Source: Loktanella sp. (GTDB taxonomy: Bacteria > Pseudomonadota > Alphaproteobacteria > Rhodobacterales > Rhodobacteraceae). From it: DNA of 64,000 nucleotides. Made by a program: the position numbers and the translations under genes. Below the pieces are notes generated by a model. The model ran no database searches. It was not told the origin of the DNA and was given only the letters and a program-made list of their open reading frames with translations. Positions 29,876 to 38,261 of this stretch are shown in pieces (position 1 is the stretch's first letter; every line of letters starts with the position of its first letter). The stretch is from NCBI GenBank assembly GCA_017390475.1, contig JAFPBO010000013.1:62001-126000 (forward strand). The letters are read 5' to 3'.

Positions 29876-30861
29876 CACGCGCATTTCCGGTGCGGCGCGC
29901 GGCGCAGCAGGGCTGGGCCGATCTTCTGTATCGGTAGTTCGATCTGCACCCCGCCCAGTGATTTTGCGACCCTTGGCATGCCGTAGACCACCGATGTGGC
30001 CGCATCCTGCCCGATCGTGCGCGCCCCCGCTTGGCGCAGGGCGGTCAGCCCCTCGGCGCCGTCGCGGCCCATGCCGGTCAGAATCGCGGCTGTGACATGC
30101 GCGGCAAAACCTGTCGCTGACTGAAACAGGGCATCTACCGACGGCCGGTGACCTGATTGATGCGGGGCATCATCCAGCCGGATCCGCGGCGGTGCGCCGG
30201 CGGTCAGACGGACATGATGGGTGTCACCGCAGGCCACGTACACATGCCCTTTCTGCAGGATCACATTATGTGCGGCGGCAATGACTTTGGCGGTGGTCGC
30301 CGTGTCCAGCAATCGGAGAAGGCTGGCAGAAAAGTTCGCCCCGGTATGCTGCACGATGACGGCGGGCGGCGTGTCGGCATGAAAATGCCGCAGGATCTGC
30401 ATCAAGGCGTCGATTCCGCCGGTCGACGACCCGATCAGGATGGTGTGGCGCGGGTCGGCGGGGCAGGGCGCGGTCGACCGTTGCTGTGCGACTTGCAGGC
30501 GCGGCAGCGGCTGCGCCGGGGCAAGTGCTGCAATCAATGCGTCATCACCGGCGGTGGCGGGCAGCATTCGGATACCGGGATTAGCCACCAAGGCAGCGGC
30601 GGGCGGCAATTGATGCATCTGCGACTGCAGGATGACACAGCCGATCCCCAGTATCCGCAGCAATGTCGCCAGCAATTCAAATTCGGCGCAATCAGCCATA
30701 TCCATGGGCAAGATGATGCAATCGGGCGCATGGTGTTCGGCAAAATCATAAACCTCGGTCAGGGCGGTGGCGGTGCGCACCACATTGACCTGCGCCGCCG
30801 CCAGCCGTCGCTGCAAATGCTGCAGAGCGGTGGCAGAGTGATGTGCAATCACAATACGCAT
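29875..30861 (-). CDS. cheB: Chemotaxis methylesterase CheB with degenerate receiver domain
   Basis: A 328-residue protein. The C-terminal methylesterase domain (about 138-320) is intact, with the catalytic triad Ser146 in GSSTGG, His172 in VQHTG and Asp267 in GMGRDG; it removes methyl groups from receptor glutamates. The N-terminal 110 residues align to a receiver fold, but the acidic pair is replaced by His7-His8 and the phospho-acceptor position is Pro52 (PDCIILPMDMA). Phosphorylation by CheA therefore looks impossible. AAAGGAC precedes the ATG. It lies 103 bases after the unknown gene at 30965. Confidence 0.9.
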   Translation of the reverse strand: MRIVIAHHSATALQHLQRRLAAAQVNVVRTATALTEVYDFAEHHAPDCIILPMDMADCAEFELLATLLRILGIGCVILQSQMHQLPPAAALVANPGIRMLPATAGDDALIAALAPAQPLPRLQVAQQRSTAPCPADPRHTILIGSSTGGIDALMQILRHFHADTPPAVIVQHTGANFSASLLRLLDTATTAKVIAAAHNVILQKGHVYVACGDTHHVRLTAGAPPRIRLDDAPHQSGHRPSVDALFQSATGFAAHVTAAILTGMGRDGAEGLTALRQAGARTIGQDAATSVVYGMPRVAKSLGGVQIELPIQKIGPALLRRAPHRKCA

Positions 30862-30964
30862 GTTCTTGTCCTTTCTGGCTGACAGCCTGGCCTGCCACCG
30901 CAGCGATCAGGCGAAACTGCTGCGTCGCAATGTCCCTGCCGGGCGAAAGCACGACAGCCAGACA

Positions 30965-31297
30965 TCAGAAGATCGCAATTCTGGTCGGATCATGGCGACG
31001 GGGGGCTTTGCTGCCGCCAAGGATGTCACGCAGCCAGGCCAGATGTATCTGCGCAATCAAGGCCGGAACGTCGGCAGCCCCCCCCGACTGCGCCACCCGG
31101 TCAAGTAAATCTGCAAGTGCAGACAGCGATTGCTGGGTCAGATCGAAATCCTGCAATGTCCTGCTGGCACCCGGCGTCGCGGATTTGTGCAATGACACCT
31201 CTTCCAGGCGCGCGACGATGGCGGCGATCTCGCGCAGCGCCGTGCCGATATTGGTCAACAAAGTGCCGGGGCAGGGGGGAGCAGGGTCGTGCATCAT
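30965..31297 (-). CDS. Unknown small protein of the chemotaxis operon
   Basis: A 110-residue protein with no family I recognise. Residues about 10-90 look helical, with heptad-like leucines (TALREIAAIVARLEEV, then TQQSLSALADLLDRVAQ), and the C-terminus is basic. There is no signal peptide or membrane segment. Its ATGA start overlaps the cheY stop, so it is a genuine co-translated operon member. By position and helical character it could be a CheZ-like or scaffold partner, but the CheZ active-site motif is not visible. Confidence 0.6.
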   Translation of the reverse strand: MMHDPAPPCPGTLLTNIGTALREIAAIVARLEEVSLHKSATPGASRTLQDFDLTQQSLSALADLLDRVAQSGGAADVPALIAQIHLAWLRDILGGSKAPRRHDPTRIAIF

Positions 31298-31680
31298 AGG
31301 CGGCCCACCACGCTTTCGATACATTGCTTCATGCTGGCGGTTGAAAACGGCTTTTTGATCATATTGTTCAGACCCAGCGCTTTGCCTTGCGCGACAAGGT
31401 CGGGCGTCGGGTTGCCGGTGACCAGAATGAAACCGATCCGCGCGGTTGCCTGATGCTGGCGCAAGGCACGCAGCAATTCCAACCCATCCATCCCGGGCAT
31501 GTTGTAATCTGACAGGACCAGATGCACCGGATCCGCGATCAGCTTGTTCAATGCGGCGCGTCCGTCATTTTCGGCCTGGTTTTTCCAGATTCCCATCTCT
31601 TCGATAGCCTGAACCAGCAGGCCCCGGCTGACCCCCATGTCATCCACGATCATGACGCGCAAATTATCTTTCAAGCTCAT
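31294..31680 (-). CDS. cheY: CheY-like response regulator (downstream copy)
   Basis: A 128-residue single receiver domain. The acidic pair Asp13-Asp14, the phospho-acceptor Asp58 in LVLSDYNMPGMDG, Thr88 in FILVTGN and the conserved lysine in MIKKPF (about 110) are all present. It should be phosphorylated by the CheA of this operon and either bind the flagellar motor or act as a phosphate sink. It lies 3 bases after cheR and overlaps the small unknown gene by four bases. Confidence 0.93.
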   Translation of the reverse strand: MSLKDNLRVMIVDDMGVSRGLLVQAIEEMGIWKNQAENDGRAALNKLIADPVHLVLSDYNMPGMDGLELLRALRQHQATARIGFILVTGNPTPDLVAQGKALGLNNMIKKPFSTASMKQCIESVVGRL

Positions 31681-31683
31681 CTT

Positions 31684-32586
31684 TCAGTCCTTTATTGCGG
31701 CAGGTTGCTGACCCGGCGCACGGGGCAGCCGTTGGTAAGTGGTGATCCCGGCGCTGCGGAAATGCGCCTCTGCCGGGCCGGTCAGGCGTTCGGAATGGCC
31801 GATCATCAGATGACCGTCACAATGCAGGACATCGGCAAATCGCTGCCAAAGCCGGTTCTGCGTGTCCTTGTCGAAATAGATCGCAGCATTGCGGCAGAAA
31901 ATAACATCGAAACGGCGGCGCATCGGCCAGTCGGCGATCAGGTTCAGCTCACCAAAGGTCACCAGGCTCTGCAGGGCGCGTCTGATCTGAAAATCGGTCG
32001 CGCCCGGCGGCGTTTCGGTCATCAAAGACCGGTATTCGGGCGGGATCGCCGCGAGTTGTTCGGCGTCATAGCTGCCGCGTCTGGCGTGCTGGACCATCTG
32101 CGGGTCGACATCGGATGCCAGTATCTTGATGTCGAGCCGCGCAGCCTCGGGGCAGATGTCCAGCACCATGGCGGCAATGGAATAGGCTTCTTGTCCCGCC
32201 GAACAGGCCGAGGTCCAGATCCGTGCCGCGCCGCCCTGTTTTGCCTGCCGCACCAATGGCGGCAGGATTCTTTCGCGCAGATAGGTGAAATGATGCCGTT
32301 CGCGAAAGAAATGCGTCACATTCGTGGTCAGGGCGGACAACAGATGCGCCTGTTCGTCCTGACCGGCGGCATCGGACAGCAGGCTGCAATAGCTTTCAAA
32401 ATCGGGCAGGCCGAGCGCCCGCAACCGTTTGGTCAGGCGCGAATAGACCAGCGGCTTTTTCGAGCTTTGCAGATGCAGACCATAACGGGCATGGGCCAGT
32501 ACTGCGATGGTCTGAAAATCGGTATCGGTGAATTGATATTCCTGACCGGCCAGATCAAGCCCCGTTGCGGGATGCACCGTTGTCAT
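31684..32586 (-). CDS. cheR: Chemotaxis protein methyltransferase CheR
   Basis: A 300-residue SAM-dependent methyltransferase that methylates receptor glutamates. The N-terminal helical domain includes SRLTKRLRALGL. The SAM-binding motif is CSAGQEAYSIAA near residue 128, where CSTGEEPYS is usual, followed by ILASDVDPQMV and FDVIFCRNAAIYFD. It overlaps the cheW stop by ATGA. No pentapeptide-binding extension is evident. It works against CheB, encoded in the same operon. Confidence 0.94.
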   Translation of the reverse strand: MTTVHPATGLDLAGQEYQFTDTDFQTIAVLAHARYGLHLQSSKKPLVYSRLTKRLRALGLPDFESYCSLLSDAAGQDEQAHLLSALTTNVTHFFRERHHFTYLRERILPPLVRQAKQGGAARIWTSACSAGQEAYSIAAMVLDICPEAARLDIKILASDVDPQMVQHARRGSYDAEQLAAIPPEYRSLMTETPPGATDFQIRRALQSLVTFGELNLIADWPMRRRFDVIFCRNAAIYFDKDTQNRLWQRFADVLHCDGHLMIGHSERLTGPAEAHFRSAGITTYQRLPRAPGQQPAAIKD

Positions 32587-33050
32587 GCCGCCACCGGGCT
32601 GGCGGGTGCCAATAGCGCAGGCAGGCTGATGACTTTGGTCATGTCATCGCCCAGCGGGATGATGGCGAGAATGGCACGGATTGTGGGGTCTTCCGGCCCG
32701 CGCGGTGTTTCGCGCAGGTTGCCCGCATCGACCCCCAGGATTTCCGAAACTGATTCCACCAATAGCCCGACGATCCTGTCTTCGATGGAGATGATGATGA
32801 TCACGTGACGTTCTGACGGTGCGATCTTTGGAAAGCCGAGTTTTGCCGCCAGATCGATGATCGGAATGACCGCGCCGCGCAGGTTGATCACCCCAAGGAC
32901 GTGATCGGGCGAATGCGGCAGGACGGTGACCGGTGTCCAACGCCGAATTTCACGGATCTGTTTGATTTCTATGCAAAAATTCTGGCCGCCCGCGACAAGT
33001 GTCACGAATTCCAGCCGCTCGGACTTTTTCAGCTCAGCAAGTTGCGACAT
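32583..33050 (-). CDS. cheW: Chemotaxis adaptor CheW
   Basis: A 155-residue SH3-like adaptor that links chemoreceptors to CheA. Typical segments are NFCIEIKQIREIRRW, HVLGVINLRGAVIPIIDLAAKLG and GLLVESVSEILGV. I start at the ATG at 33050, which has AAGGG nine bases upstream; an ATG at 33059 has that motif directly abutting. The gene overlaps the end of cheA by 17 bases. Confidence 0.94.
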   Translation of the reverse strand: MSQLAELKKSERLEFVTLVAGGQNFCIEIKQIREIRRWTPVTVLPHSPDHVLGVINLRGAVIPIIDLAAKLGFPKIAPSERHVIIIISIEDRIVGLLVESVSEILGVDAGNLRETPRGPEDPTIRAILAIIPLGDDMTKVISLPALLAPASPVAA

Positions 33051-35073
33051 GTGGAACATCCCTTCGGTTGTGGCTGTTGGTGGCCGGAAAGCTGGTGTTG
33101 CCCTGGGCGACGGCCTCGGCGTCGATGATCAATGCGATTTTGCCGTCGCCCAGAATGGTCGCGCCGGAAACGCCGGCAATTTCGCCGTAATTGCCCTGCA
33201 TGCTTTTGACGACGACCTGTCGCTGGTCAAAGATATCGTCGACGGCCAGGGCGCATTGCGGCACGCTGTCGGTCTGGATCAGCAGCAGGACCCGTTCGGT
33301 CATGTCACGGGGCAGGGTGGTGTGGCCCATCCGTTCGGCCAGATCGATGACCGGCACATATTCGCCGCGGATACGCAACAAGGTGCTGTTCAAACCGATC
33401 TGCGACAGATCGGCGGCCTTTGGCCGGATTGTTTCAAGGATGCTGGCAATCGGGACAACCATGGTCTGGCCGCCCAGATTGATGATCATCCCATCCATCA
33501 CCGCCAGCGTCAGCGGCAGAGTGATCGAAAAACTGGTGCCCTGGCCGGTCACGCTGGCGATGGTGACCCGGCCACCCAGCGCTGTGATCGCGGTTTTCAC
33601 CACATCCATGCCGACGCCGCGCCCTGACAGATTGGTCACCGCTTTGGCGGTGGAAAAGCCGGGGGCGAACAGCAGATGGTCAATTTCGGCTTCGGTCAGC
33701 TGCGCATCTTCGGCGATCAGCCCCTTTTCGAAGGCAATGTCGCGGATCCGGCGACGGTCGAGGCCGGCACCGTCATCGGCAATCTCGATCACAATGCTGC
33801 CGGACCTTTGCCGTGCTGACAGACGCAGGCTGCCATGTGCGCTTTTCCCCGCGGCGATACGTTGATCGGGGGCTTCGATACCGTGATCAATGGCGTTGCG
33901 GATCATATGGGTCAGCGGATCGGCCAGCCGTTCAACGACGGTTTTGTCAACTTCTGTCGCCTCACCCTCGGTGGTGAAGGTGACGAGCTTTCCGGTCATA
34001 TCGGCCGCTTCACGGGCAATCCGCAGCATGCGCTGAAACAGGGGTTTGACCGGTTGTGCCCGGATCGCCATCACCCCTTCCTGGATTTCGCGTGCCAGCA
34101 ATTTGTAGTCGTCTAGGTCAGAAAACAATTCGGCCGTATTTGGCAGGCTCGCCTCTTGCAGGCGTTGGGAAATCACCGATTGGTTGATGATCAGTTCGCC
34201 GACCGCATTGATTAACCGGTCCACCCTTTCAGGATCGACACGCAGCGAGGCGGCAGCGCGTTTGCCGCTGCGGTCGCTGGTGTCGGTCTGTGCTTCGACC
34301 ACTGGCGCAGGGGCGATGGGCACCGGATCGGCAGCGGCATCATCTGGGCCCGCCGTGATTTGCAGATCACAGAGATCATCGACGAATTGAAACACCTCCA
34401 ATATCGGCAGATCGGTGGCCGGACCGTCGAGCACCACCTGCCAGCCCATCAGGCCATCCTGCCAGCGCAGCCCGGCCAGGCTGTGTGGCAGCCGGGTCAG
34501 GTCAACCGACACGCTGGTCGGGCCCAGTGCCTGCAAGGCTTTGATGATCAGCAACGGATCATGGCCGCTGGCGTAAAATGCCGCATTTGGCCGGAACCGG
34601 ATCAGATAGCGACGCGCCGGTTGATCCGGCCCGTCAAAGGCCAGCGTCACTGCCTCAAAGTCAAGATCCTCCACCGGTTGCGGGGCATCGCCCAGAAAGG
34701 ACTGCAACTGCGCGACCACCGGATCGACCTGGGCCGGATTGGCGGGCAGGTTGTCGCGGGCGGCATCGATCAGATCGGCCAGCACATCGCTTGCGCGTTG
34801 CAGCACATGCAGCAGCGCGTCGTCCAGCGACAGGCGATGCGACCGGACCGCATCCAGCACGGTTTCGAAACGATGTGCAAAGCTGACAAGATCATCCAGC
34901 GCAAAGGCACCCGCCGCCCCCTTGACCGAATGGACCGCGCGGAAAACGGCGTTGACGATGGCGTCATCAGTCTGGCCATCGCGCATCGCGCTGAGTCCTT
35001 CGCTCAGATCCGTGATCAGATCATCGCATTCTTCAAAGAATATGTCGCGCATTGCGGTGTCGCCGGTCATCAT
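33034..35073 (-). CDS. cheA: Chemotaxis histidine kinase CheA
   Basis: A 679-residue kinase. The HPt domain holds phospho-acceptor His48 in RAVHSVKGAAGAF. A less conserved CheY-binding region (about 140-240), the dimerisation helices (about 275-340) and an HATPase domain (MIRNAIDHGIEAP, IADDGAGLD, FSTAKAVTNLSGRGVGMDVV) follow, then a CheW-like regulatory domain (about 540-660). All catalytic boxes appear intact. The start overlaps the upstream cheY stop as ATGA. Confidence 0.95.
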   Translation of the reverse strand: MMTGDTAMRDIFFEECDDLITDLSEGLSAMRDGQTDDAIVNAVFRAVHSVKGAAGAFALDDLVSFAHRFETVLDAVRSHRLSLDDALLHVLQRASDVLADLIDAARDNLPANPAQVDPVVAQLQSFLGDAPQPVEDLDFEAVTLAFDGPDQPARRYLIRFRPNAAFYASGHDPLLIIKALQALGPTSVSVDLTRLPHSLAGLRWQDGLMGWQVVLDGPATDLPILEVFQFVDDLCDLQITAGPDDAAADPVPIAPAPVVEAQTDTSDRSGKRAAASLRVDPERVDRLINAVGELIINQSVISQRLQEASLPNTAELFSDLDDYKLLAREIQEGVMAIRAQPVKPLFQRMLRIAREAADMTGKLVTFTTEGEATEVDKTVVERLADPLTHMIRNAIDHGIEAPDQRIAAGKSAHGSLRLSARQRSGSIVIEIADDGAGLDRRRIRDIAFEKGLIAEDAQLTEAEIDHLLFAPGFSTAKAVTNLSGRGVGMDVVKTAITALGGRVTIASVTGQGTSFSITLPLTLAVMDGMIINLGGQTMVVPIASILETIRPKAADLSQIGLNSTLLRIRGEYVPVIDLAERMGHTTLPRDMTERVLLLIQTDSVPQCALAVDDIFDQRQVVVKSMQGNYGEIAGVSGATILGDGKIALIIDAEAVAQGNTSFPATNSHNRRDVPHVATC

Positions 35074-35441
35074 AAAGCCCCCGTCAGGCGCCGGATCACC
35101 GCGATCAGGGCGTCGTCGTCAAAAGGTTTGACGATCCAGCCGGTTGCCCCGGCCTGGCGTGCGCGGTCTTTGAGCGCGGCACCACTTTCGGTGGTCAGGA
35201 CCAGGACCGGTACCGTGCGATTTGTCGGGCCGTTGCGGATATCTGCGATCACGCCGAAACCATCCTTGTTCGGCATGTTCACATCGGTGATCACCAGATC
35301 GGTATGTTGCTGCTGAAATTTCTGCACACCGTCCACGCCGTCAACCGCAGTCGATACCTCGAACCCGGCATTCTGCAGGGTCTGCGTCAGCAGGGTGCGA
35401 ATGGTGCGCGAATCGTCGATGGCCAGGATGCGCGTCACCAT
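35070..35441 (-). CDS. cheY: CheY-like response regulator (upstream copy)
   Basis: A 123-residue receiver domain with Asp9-Asp10, phospho-acceptor Asp53 in LVITDVNMPNKDG, Thr83-Thr84 in LVLTTESG and Lys105 in IVKPFDD. It differs clearly from the copy at 31294 and is coupled directly to cheA (ATGA overlap). By position beside cheA it may be the regulator dedicated to this kinase. It overlaps the STAS gene by 7 bases. Confidence 0.92.
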   Translation of the reverse strand: MVTRILAIDDSRTIRTLLTQTLQNAGFEVSTAVDGVDGVQKFQQQHTDLVITDVNMPNKDGFGVIADIRNGPTNRTVPVLVLTTESGAALKDRARQAGATGWIVKPFDDDALIAVIRRLTGAL

Positions 35442-35725
35442 CCCGCCGCCCCGGTCTGCTGTGGCAACGGCCAGAGCGCCAGCATGTCCAGCCCCGTGCG
35501 CAGATCATCGGATGGGTCGGTGACGGTCAGGCTGCGCCCGGTTGCCGCCCAGCACAGGCTGGCCGTCGCCAGCAATTGTGCGGCAAGGCCGCTGATCCGT
35601 GTGACCTTGCTGCCATCAAGCACCAGATCGGCGCCTTGCGCGTGCAGCAGGGCGACGCACAAATCATCGCAGGCTTCAAACGTCAGGGCGGGGGGCAAAA
35701 CAAATGTCGCGGTTTCGGCTGTCAT
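35435..35725 (-). CDS. STAS-domain protein heading the chemotaxis operon
   Basis: A 96-residue protein starting MTAETATFVLPPALTFEAC. The pattern of a strand, a helix, and then DLVLDGSKVTRISGLAAQLLATA fits a STAS/anti-anti-sigma-like domain; the Ser/Thr region at KVTRISGLAA corresponds to the phosphorylatable site of SpoIIAA homologues. The longer open frame upstream is not supported; AAGGATG precedes the chosen ATG. STAS genes head several alphaproteobacterial che operons, but their role there is not known to me. Confidence 0.75.
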   Translation of the reverse strand: MTAETATFVLPPALTFEACDDLCVALLHAQGADLVLDGSKVTRISGLAAQLLATASLCWAATGRSLTVTDPSDDLRTGLDMLALWPLPQQTGAAGW

Positions 35726-35909
35726 TGTGCAGCATCCTTCGTCGCTGATGGCAATTTGAATGCTTATGCCCCACCGGCACTTAACATCCTGTAAACGCGC
35801 GCAAGATTTTTTGGCGGCTTGCCGCAGGGCAAACCTCTTTGTGACTGCGGGCCGTGGCGGAATGTGCCAGAACGACACGACGACCCTCTGCACCTGAAAG
35901 CGAGACCGC

Positions 35910-36491
35910 GTGAAACGACGACATTTCATGATGACAGCCATGGCCAGCGCCTGTGCCGGGCCGGGGCTGGCGCAATCCACCGATGATCTGGATCGTGCTG
36001 TGCGCATTGCACCAGATGCGCGCCCCCCGCGCGAGGTGCCGGTCTATGCCGGGTTTCCGCCGTTTGAAATCCATGTCGCGCCGTCGGAATTCGCGCTGTA
36101 CTGGACGTTGCCAGGCAATCGGGCGATCCGCTATGATGTCGGTATCGGTCAGCCGGGCCTGTACGAGGCGGGCACCTTCTTTGTCGGGGCCAGGCGGGCC
36201 TGGCCGTCCTGGCGGCCGACACCGGCGATGATTGCGCGTGATCCGGCCCGATATGCGCCGCTGCGCGATGGTCTGCCGGGCGGCCTTGACAACCCGTTGG
36301 GGGCCCGGGCGTTGTATCTTTATCAACCGGACCGGGGCGATACGATGCTGCGGATTCATGGCACCAACAGGCCCGAAACCATCGGACAAGCTGTATCTAA
36401 CGGCTGTGCGCGTTTGGTGAATGACCAAATGATCGATCTGTATGATCGGGTGCCGGTCCAGACCCGGGTCTATCTTTATGCCAATATCTGA
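35910..36491 (+). CDS. L,D-transpeptidase (YkuD domain), copy 1
   Basis: A 193-residue exported protein with a hydrophobic N-terminus ending near residue 21 (GPGLAQ). The YkuD catalytic motif is complete: His150 in RIHGTNRPETIG, then Ser164, Cys166 and Arg168 in AVSNGCARL. It should cross-link or attach lipoproteins to peptidoglycan in the periplasm. The start is a GTG at 35910 with a weak ribosome binding site. It is divergent from the che operon and followed 152 bases later by a paralogue. Confidence 0.87.
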   Translation: MKRRHFMMTAMASACAGPGLAQSTDDLDRAVRIAPDARPPREVPVYAGFPPFEIHVAPSEFALYWTLPGNRAIRYDVGIGQPGLYEAGTFFVGARRAWPSWRPTPAMIARDPARYAPLRDGLPGGLDNPLGARALYLYQPDRGDTMLRIHGTNRPETIGQAVSNGCARLVNDQMIDLYDRVPVQTRVYLYANI

Positions 36492-36643
36492 CCGGTCTGC
36501 CGCGATTGCCTTTGTTCAAATCTGCGTGTGGCGTTGCAAAGCTGCCGCCATTTTGTGGTAATGGTCGCGCAGGATGCGTAAGCACTACCCAATCAAGGCA
36601 GAAACCGTAATATCTGTGTCAAAGATCGAATAAGAGGCCAGTC

Positions 36644-37219
36644 ATGCAAAAGAATAAATCATTGTTTCCATCGCGTCGCGCGCTCCTTCTGGGGGCCGGT
36701 GCAGCGACGTTGTTTACACCTGCCGTGCTGCGCGCCCAGACCCAGCAAGCCCCGGTGGACCGCAATATCGCGGCCTTCCGTGTGCATGAATGGCGTGACC
36801 ATTTCGACGCGCTGGGTGTCGGCGCTATTCTGGCAGATACGAAATCGATGTTCCTGCAGCATTGGACACCCGATGGCGACATGCGGATTTACCCGACATC
36901 CGTGCCCTTGTCCGATGACCTGACCCGCACCGGCTATACCGAGGTGATCGACAAACGCGTCGCCCCAAGCTGGGCACCGACACCGGCGATGCGCGAACGC
37001 AACCCTGAATGGCCAGCCTTGATTCCCGGTGGTGATCCGGAAAATCCGATGGGGTCGCATGCGCTGTATCTGTCTTGGCAATATTACCGTATCCACGGCA
37101 CCCAGGACACCCGCAAGATCGGCCGCCGGTCATCGAACGGCTGTATCGGTCTGTATAACGAACAGATCGCCGAAGTGTACGAGCGTGCGCCGGTTGGCAC
37201 CAAAGTACGCCTGATCTGA
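36644..37219 (+). CDS. L,D-transpeptidase (YkuD domain), copy 2
   Basis: A 191-residue protein with a twin-arginine-like signal (SRRALLLGAGAATLF, cleavage near residue 32). It shares with copy 1 the PxWxPTPAM segment, NPMGSHALYL and the motif HGTQDTRKIGRRSSNGC, with His151 and Cys167. The Arg that follows Cys by two positions in most YkuD domains is Gly169 here (SNGCIGL). It may be active with altered substrate binding, or impaired. Confidence 0.85.
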   Translation: MQKNKSLFPSRRALLLGAGAATLFTPAVLRAQTQQAPVDRNIAAFRVHEWRDHFDALGVGAILADTKSMFLQHWTPDGDMRIYPTSVPLSDDLTRTGYTEVIDKRVAPSWAPTPAMRERNPEWPALIPGGDPENPMGSHALYLSWQYYRIHGTQDTRKIGRRSSNGCIGLYNEQIAEVYERAPVGTKVRLI

Positions 37220-37251
37220 TAACTGACGCGGCCAGCCCGGAAAGGGATGTC

Positions 37252-37980
37252 ATGACCATCGCAAGATTTTTGGGCGCAGCCGCGCTTTGTGTTGCACCGC
37301 TTGTCGGTGCGGCACAGACCTTGTCAGAGGATGAGATCAAGACGCTGGTGCTGGATACGATCCGGGAAAACCCGGAGATCGTGATGGAGGCCCTGCAACT
37401 GCTGGAACTGCAGCAGCAAGAGGCGCAGGCTGCCGCCGCGCAGGCGTTTCTGACCGAACAACAAGAGCTGTTGCAGGCTGACCCCAACGCCCCGGTGATT
37501 GGCAATCCCGATGGTGATGTGACCATCGTGCAGTTTTTCGATTACAATTGCCGTTTCTGTCAGGCTGCCAAGCCAGAGCTGGATGCTTTGCTGGCGGCTG
37601 ATCCGAATGTGCGGGTTGTGATGCGGGAATGGCCGGTTCTGGGCGAGGGGTCGGTTTTTGCCGCCCGCGCTGCGCTGGCTGCCCGGGAACAGGGCCTTTA
37701 CGAGCCGTTTCACGATGCCCTGATGACGGCAGAGGGCAGCATGCAGGAACAAAGCGTGATGCGCGTGGCGGCAAATGTTGGTCTGGATATTGACCAGCTG
37801 CGCCGAGACATGGATGCGCCAGAGATCGCGGAACATCTGCAAATGTCCAGCGATCTGAGCCGGGCCTTGGGTTTCACCGGCACGCCGTCTTTTGTGATCG
37901 GCGATCTGCTGGCCCCCGGGATGATCCGGACTGATCAAATGGCCACACTTGTCGAGGCCGCGCGCACCTCTGTAGAGTAA
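37252..37980 (+). CDS. DsbA-family thiol:disulfide oxidoreductase
   Basis: A 242-residue exported protein with signal peptide 1-21 (ending LVGAAQ), a Gln/Ala-rich helical spacer (about 45-75) and a thioredoxin fold. The redox motif is Cys100-Arg-Phe-Cys103 in FFDYNCRFC, and the cis-proline is in FTGTPSFVIGD. The N-terminal helical extension is like that of the ScsC/Com1 group, some of which oligomerise and act as isomerases or copper-tolerance factors. The copper genes directly downstream fit the latter, but this is inference. Confidence 0.85.
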   Translation: MTIARFLGAAALCVAPLVGAAQTLSEDEIKTLVLDTIRENPEIVMEALQLLELQQQEAQAAAAQAFLTEQQELLQADPNAPVIGNPDGDVTIVQFFDYNCRFCQAAKPELDALLAADPNVRVVMREWPVLGEGSVFAARAALAAREQGLYEPFHDALMTAEGSMQEQSVMRVAANVGLDIDQLRRDMDAPEIAEHLQMSSDLSRALGFTGTPSFVIGDLLAPGMIRTDQMATLVEAARTSVE

Positions 37981-37981
37981 A

Positions 37982-38176
37982 TTACCGCAGTGACGCGCTG
38001 TAACCGGCGGTTTTGAGCGTTGCGATGACGGCGGCTGCGTCCAGCGTCGTATCAACAGATATTTCACGTATGGTCAGGTCGGTTGTGATTTGCGCGGCTG
38101 CATCGGCTGCATGCAGGCTTTTGGTGATGGCGGCAGTGCAATGGCCGCAGTTCATATCCGGCACGTGGAATTTCAT
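37982..38176 (-). CDS. copZ: Copper chaperone (heavy-metal-associated domain)
   Basis: A 64-residue protein consisting of one HMA domain with the copper-binding motif MNCGHC (Cys pair spaced two apart). It should carry Cu(I) to CopA in the cytoplasm. Two adjacent ATG codons exist; I chose the second, 7 bases after AGGA. It is divergent from copA, the two sharing a 144-base control region, and converges on the DsbA-like gene with one base between stops. Confidence 0.88.
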   Translation of the reverse strand: MKFHVPDMNCGHCTAAITKSLHAADAAAQITTDLTIREISVDTTLDAAAVIATLKTAGYSASLR

Positions 38177-38261
38177 CATCTGTTCCTTTTGACTTTACCT
38201 ATGTCATAGCAGACCTGCGGCGGGCAAAAACCCGGTGTGGAAATATTTCTGCAAACAGGTC

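Noticed and set aside
38190-38200. CTATG-T-CATAG short palindrome upstream of copZ as a second metal operator
   Set aside because: Arms of only 5 bp with no fitting -35/-10 spacing; too weak to report as a site.
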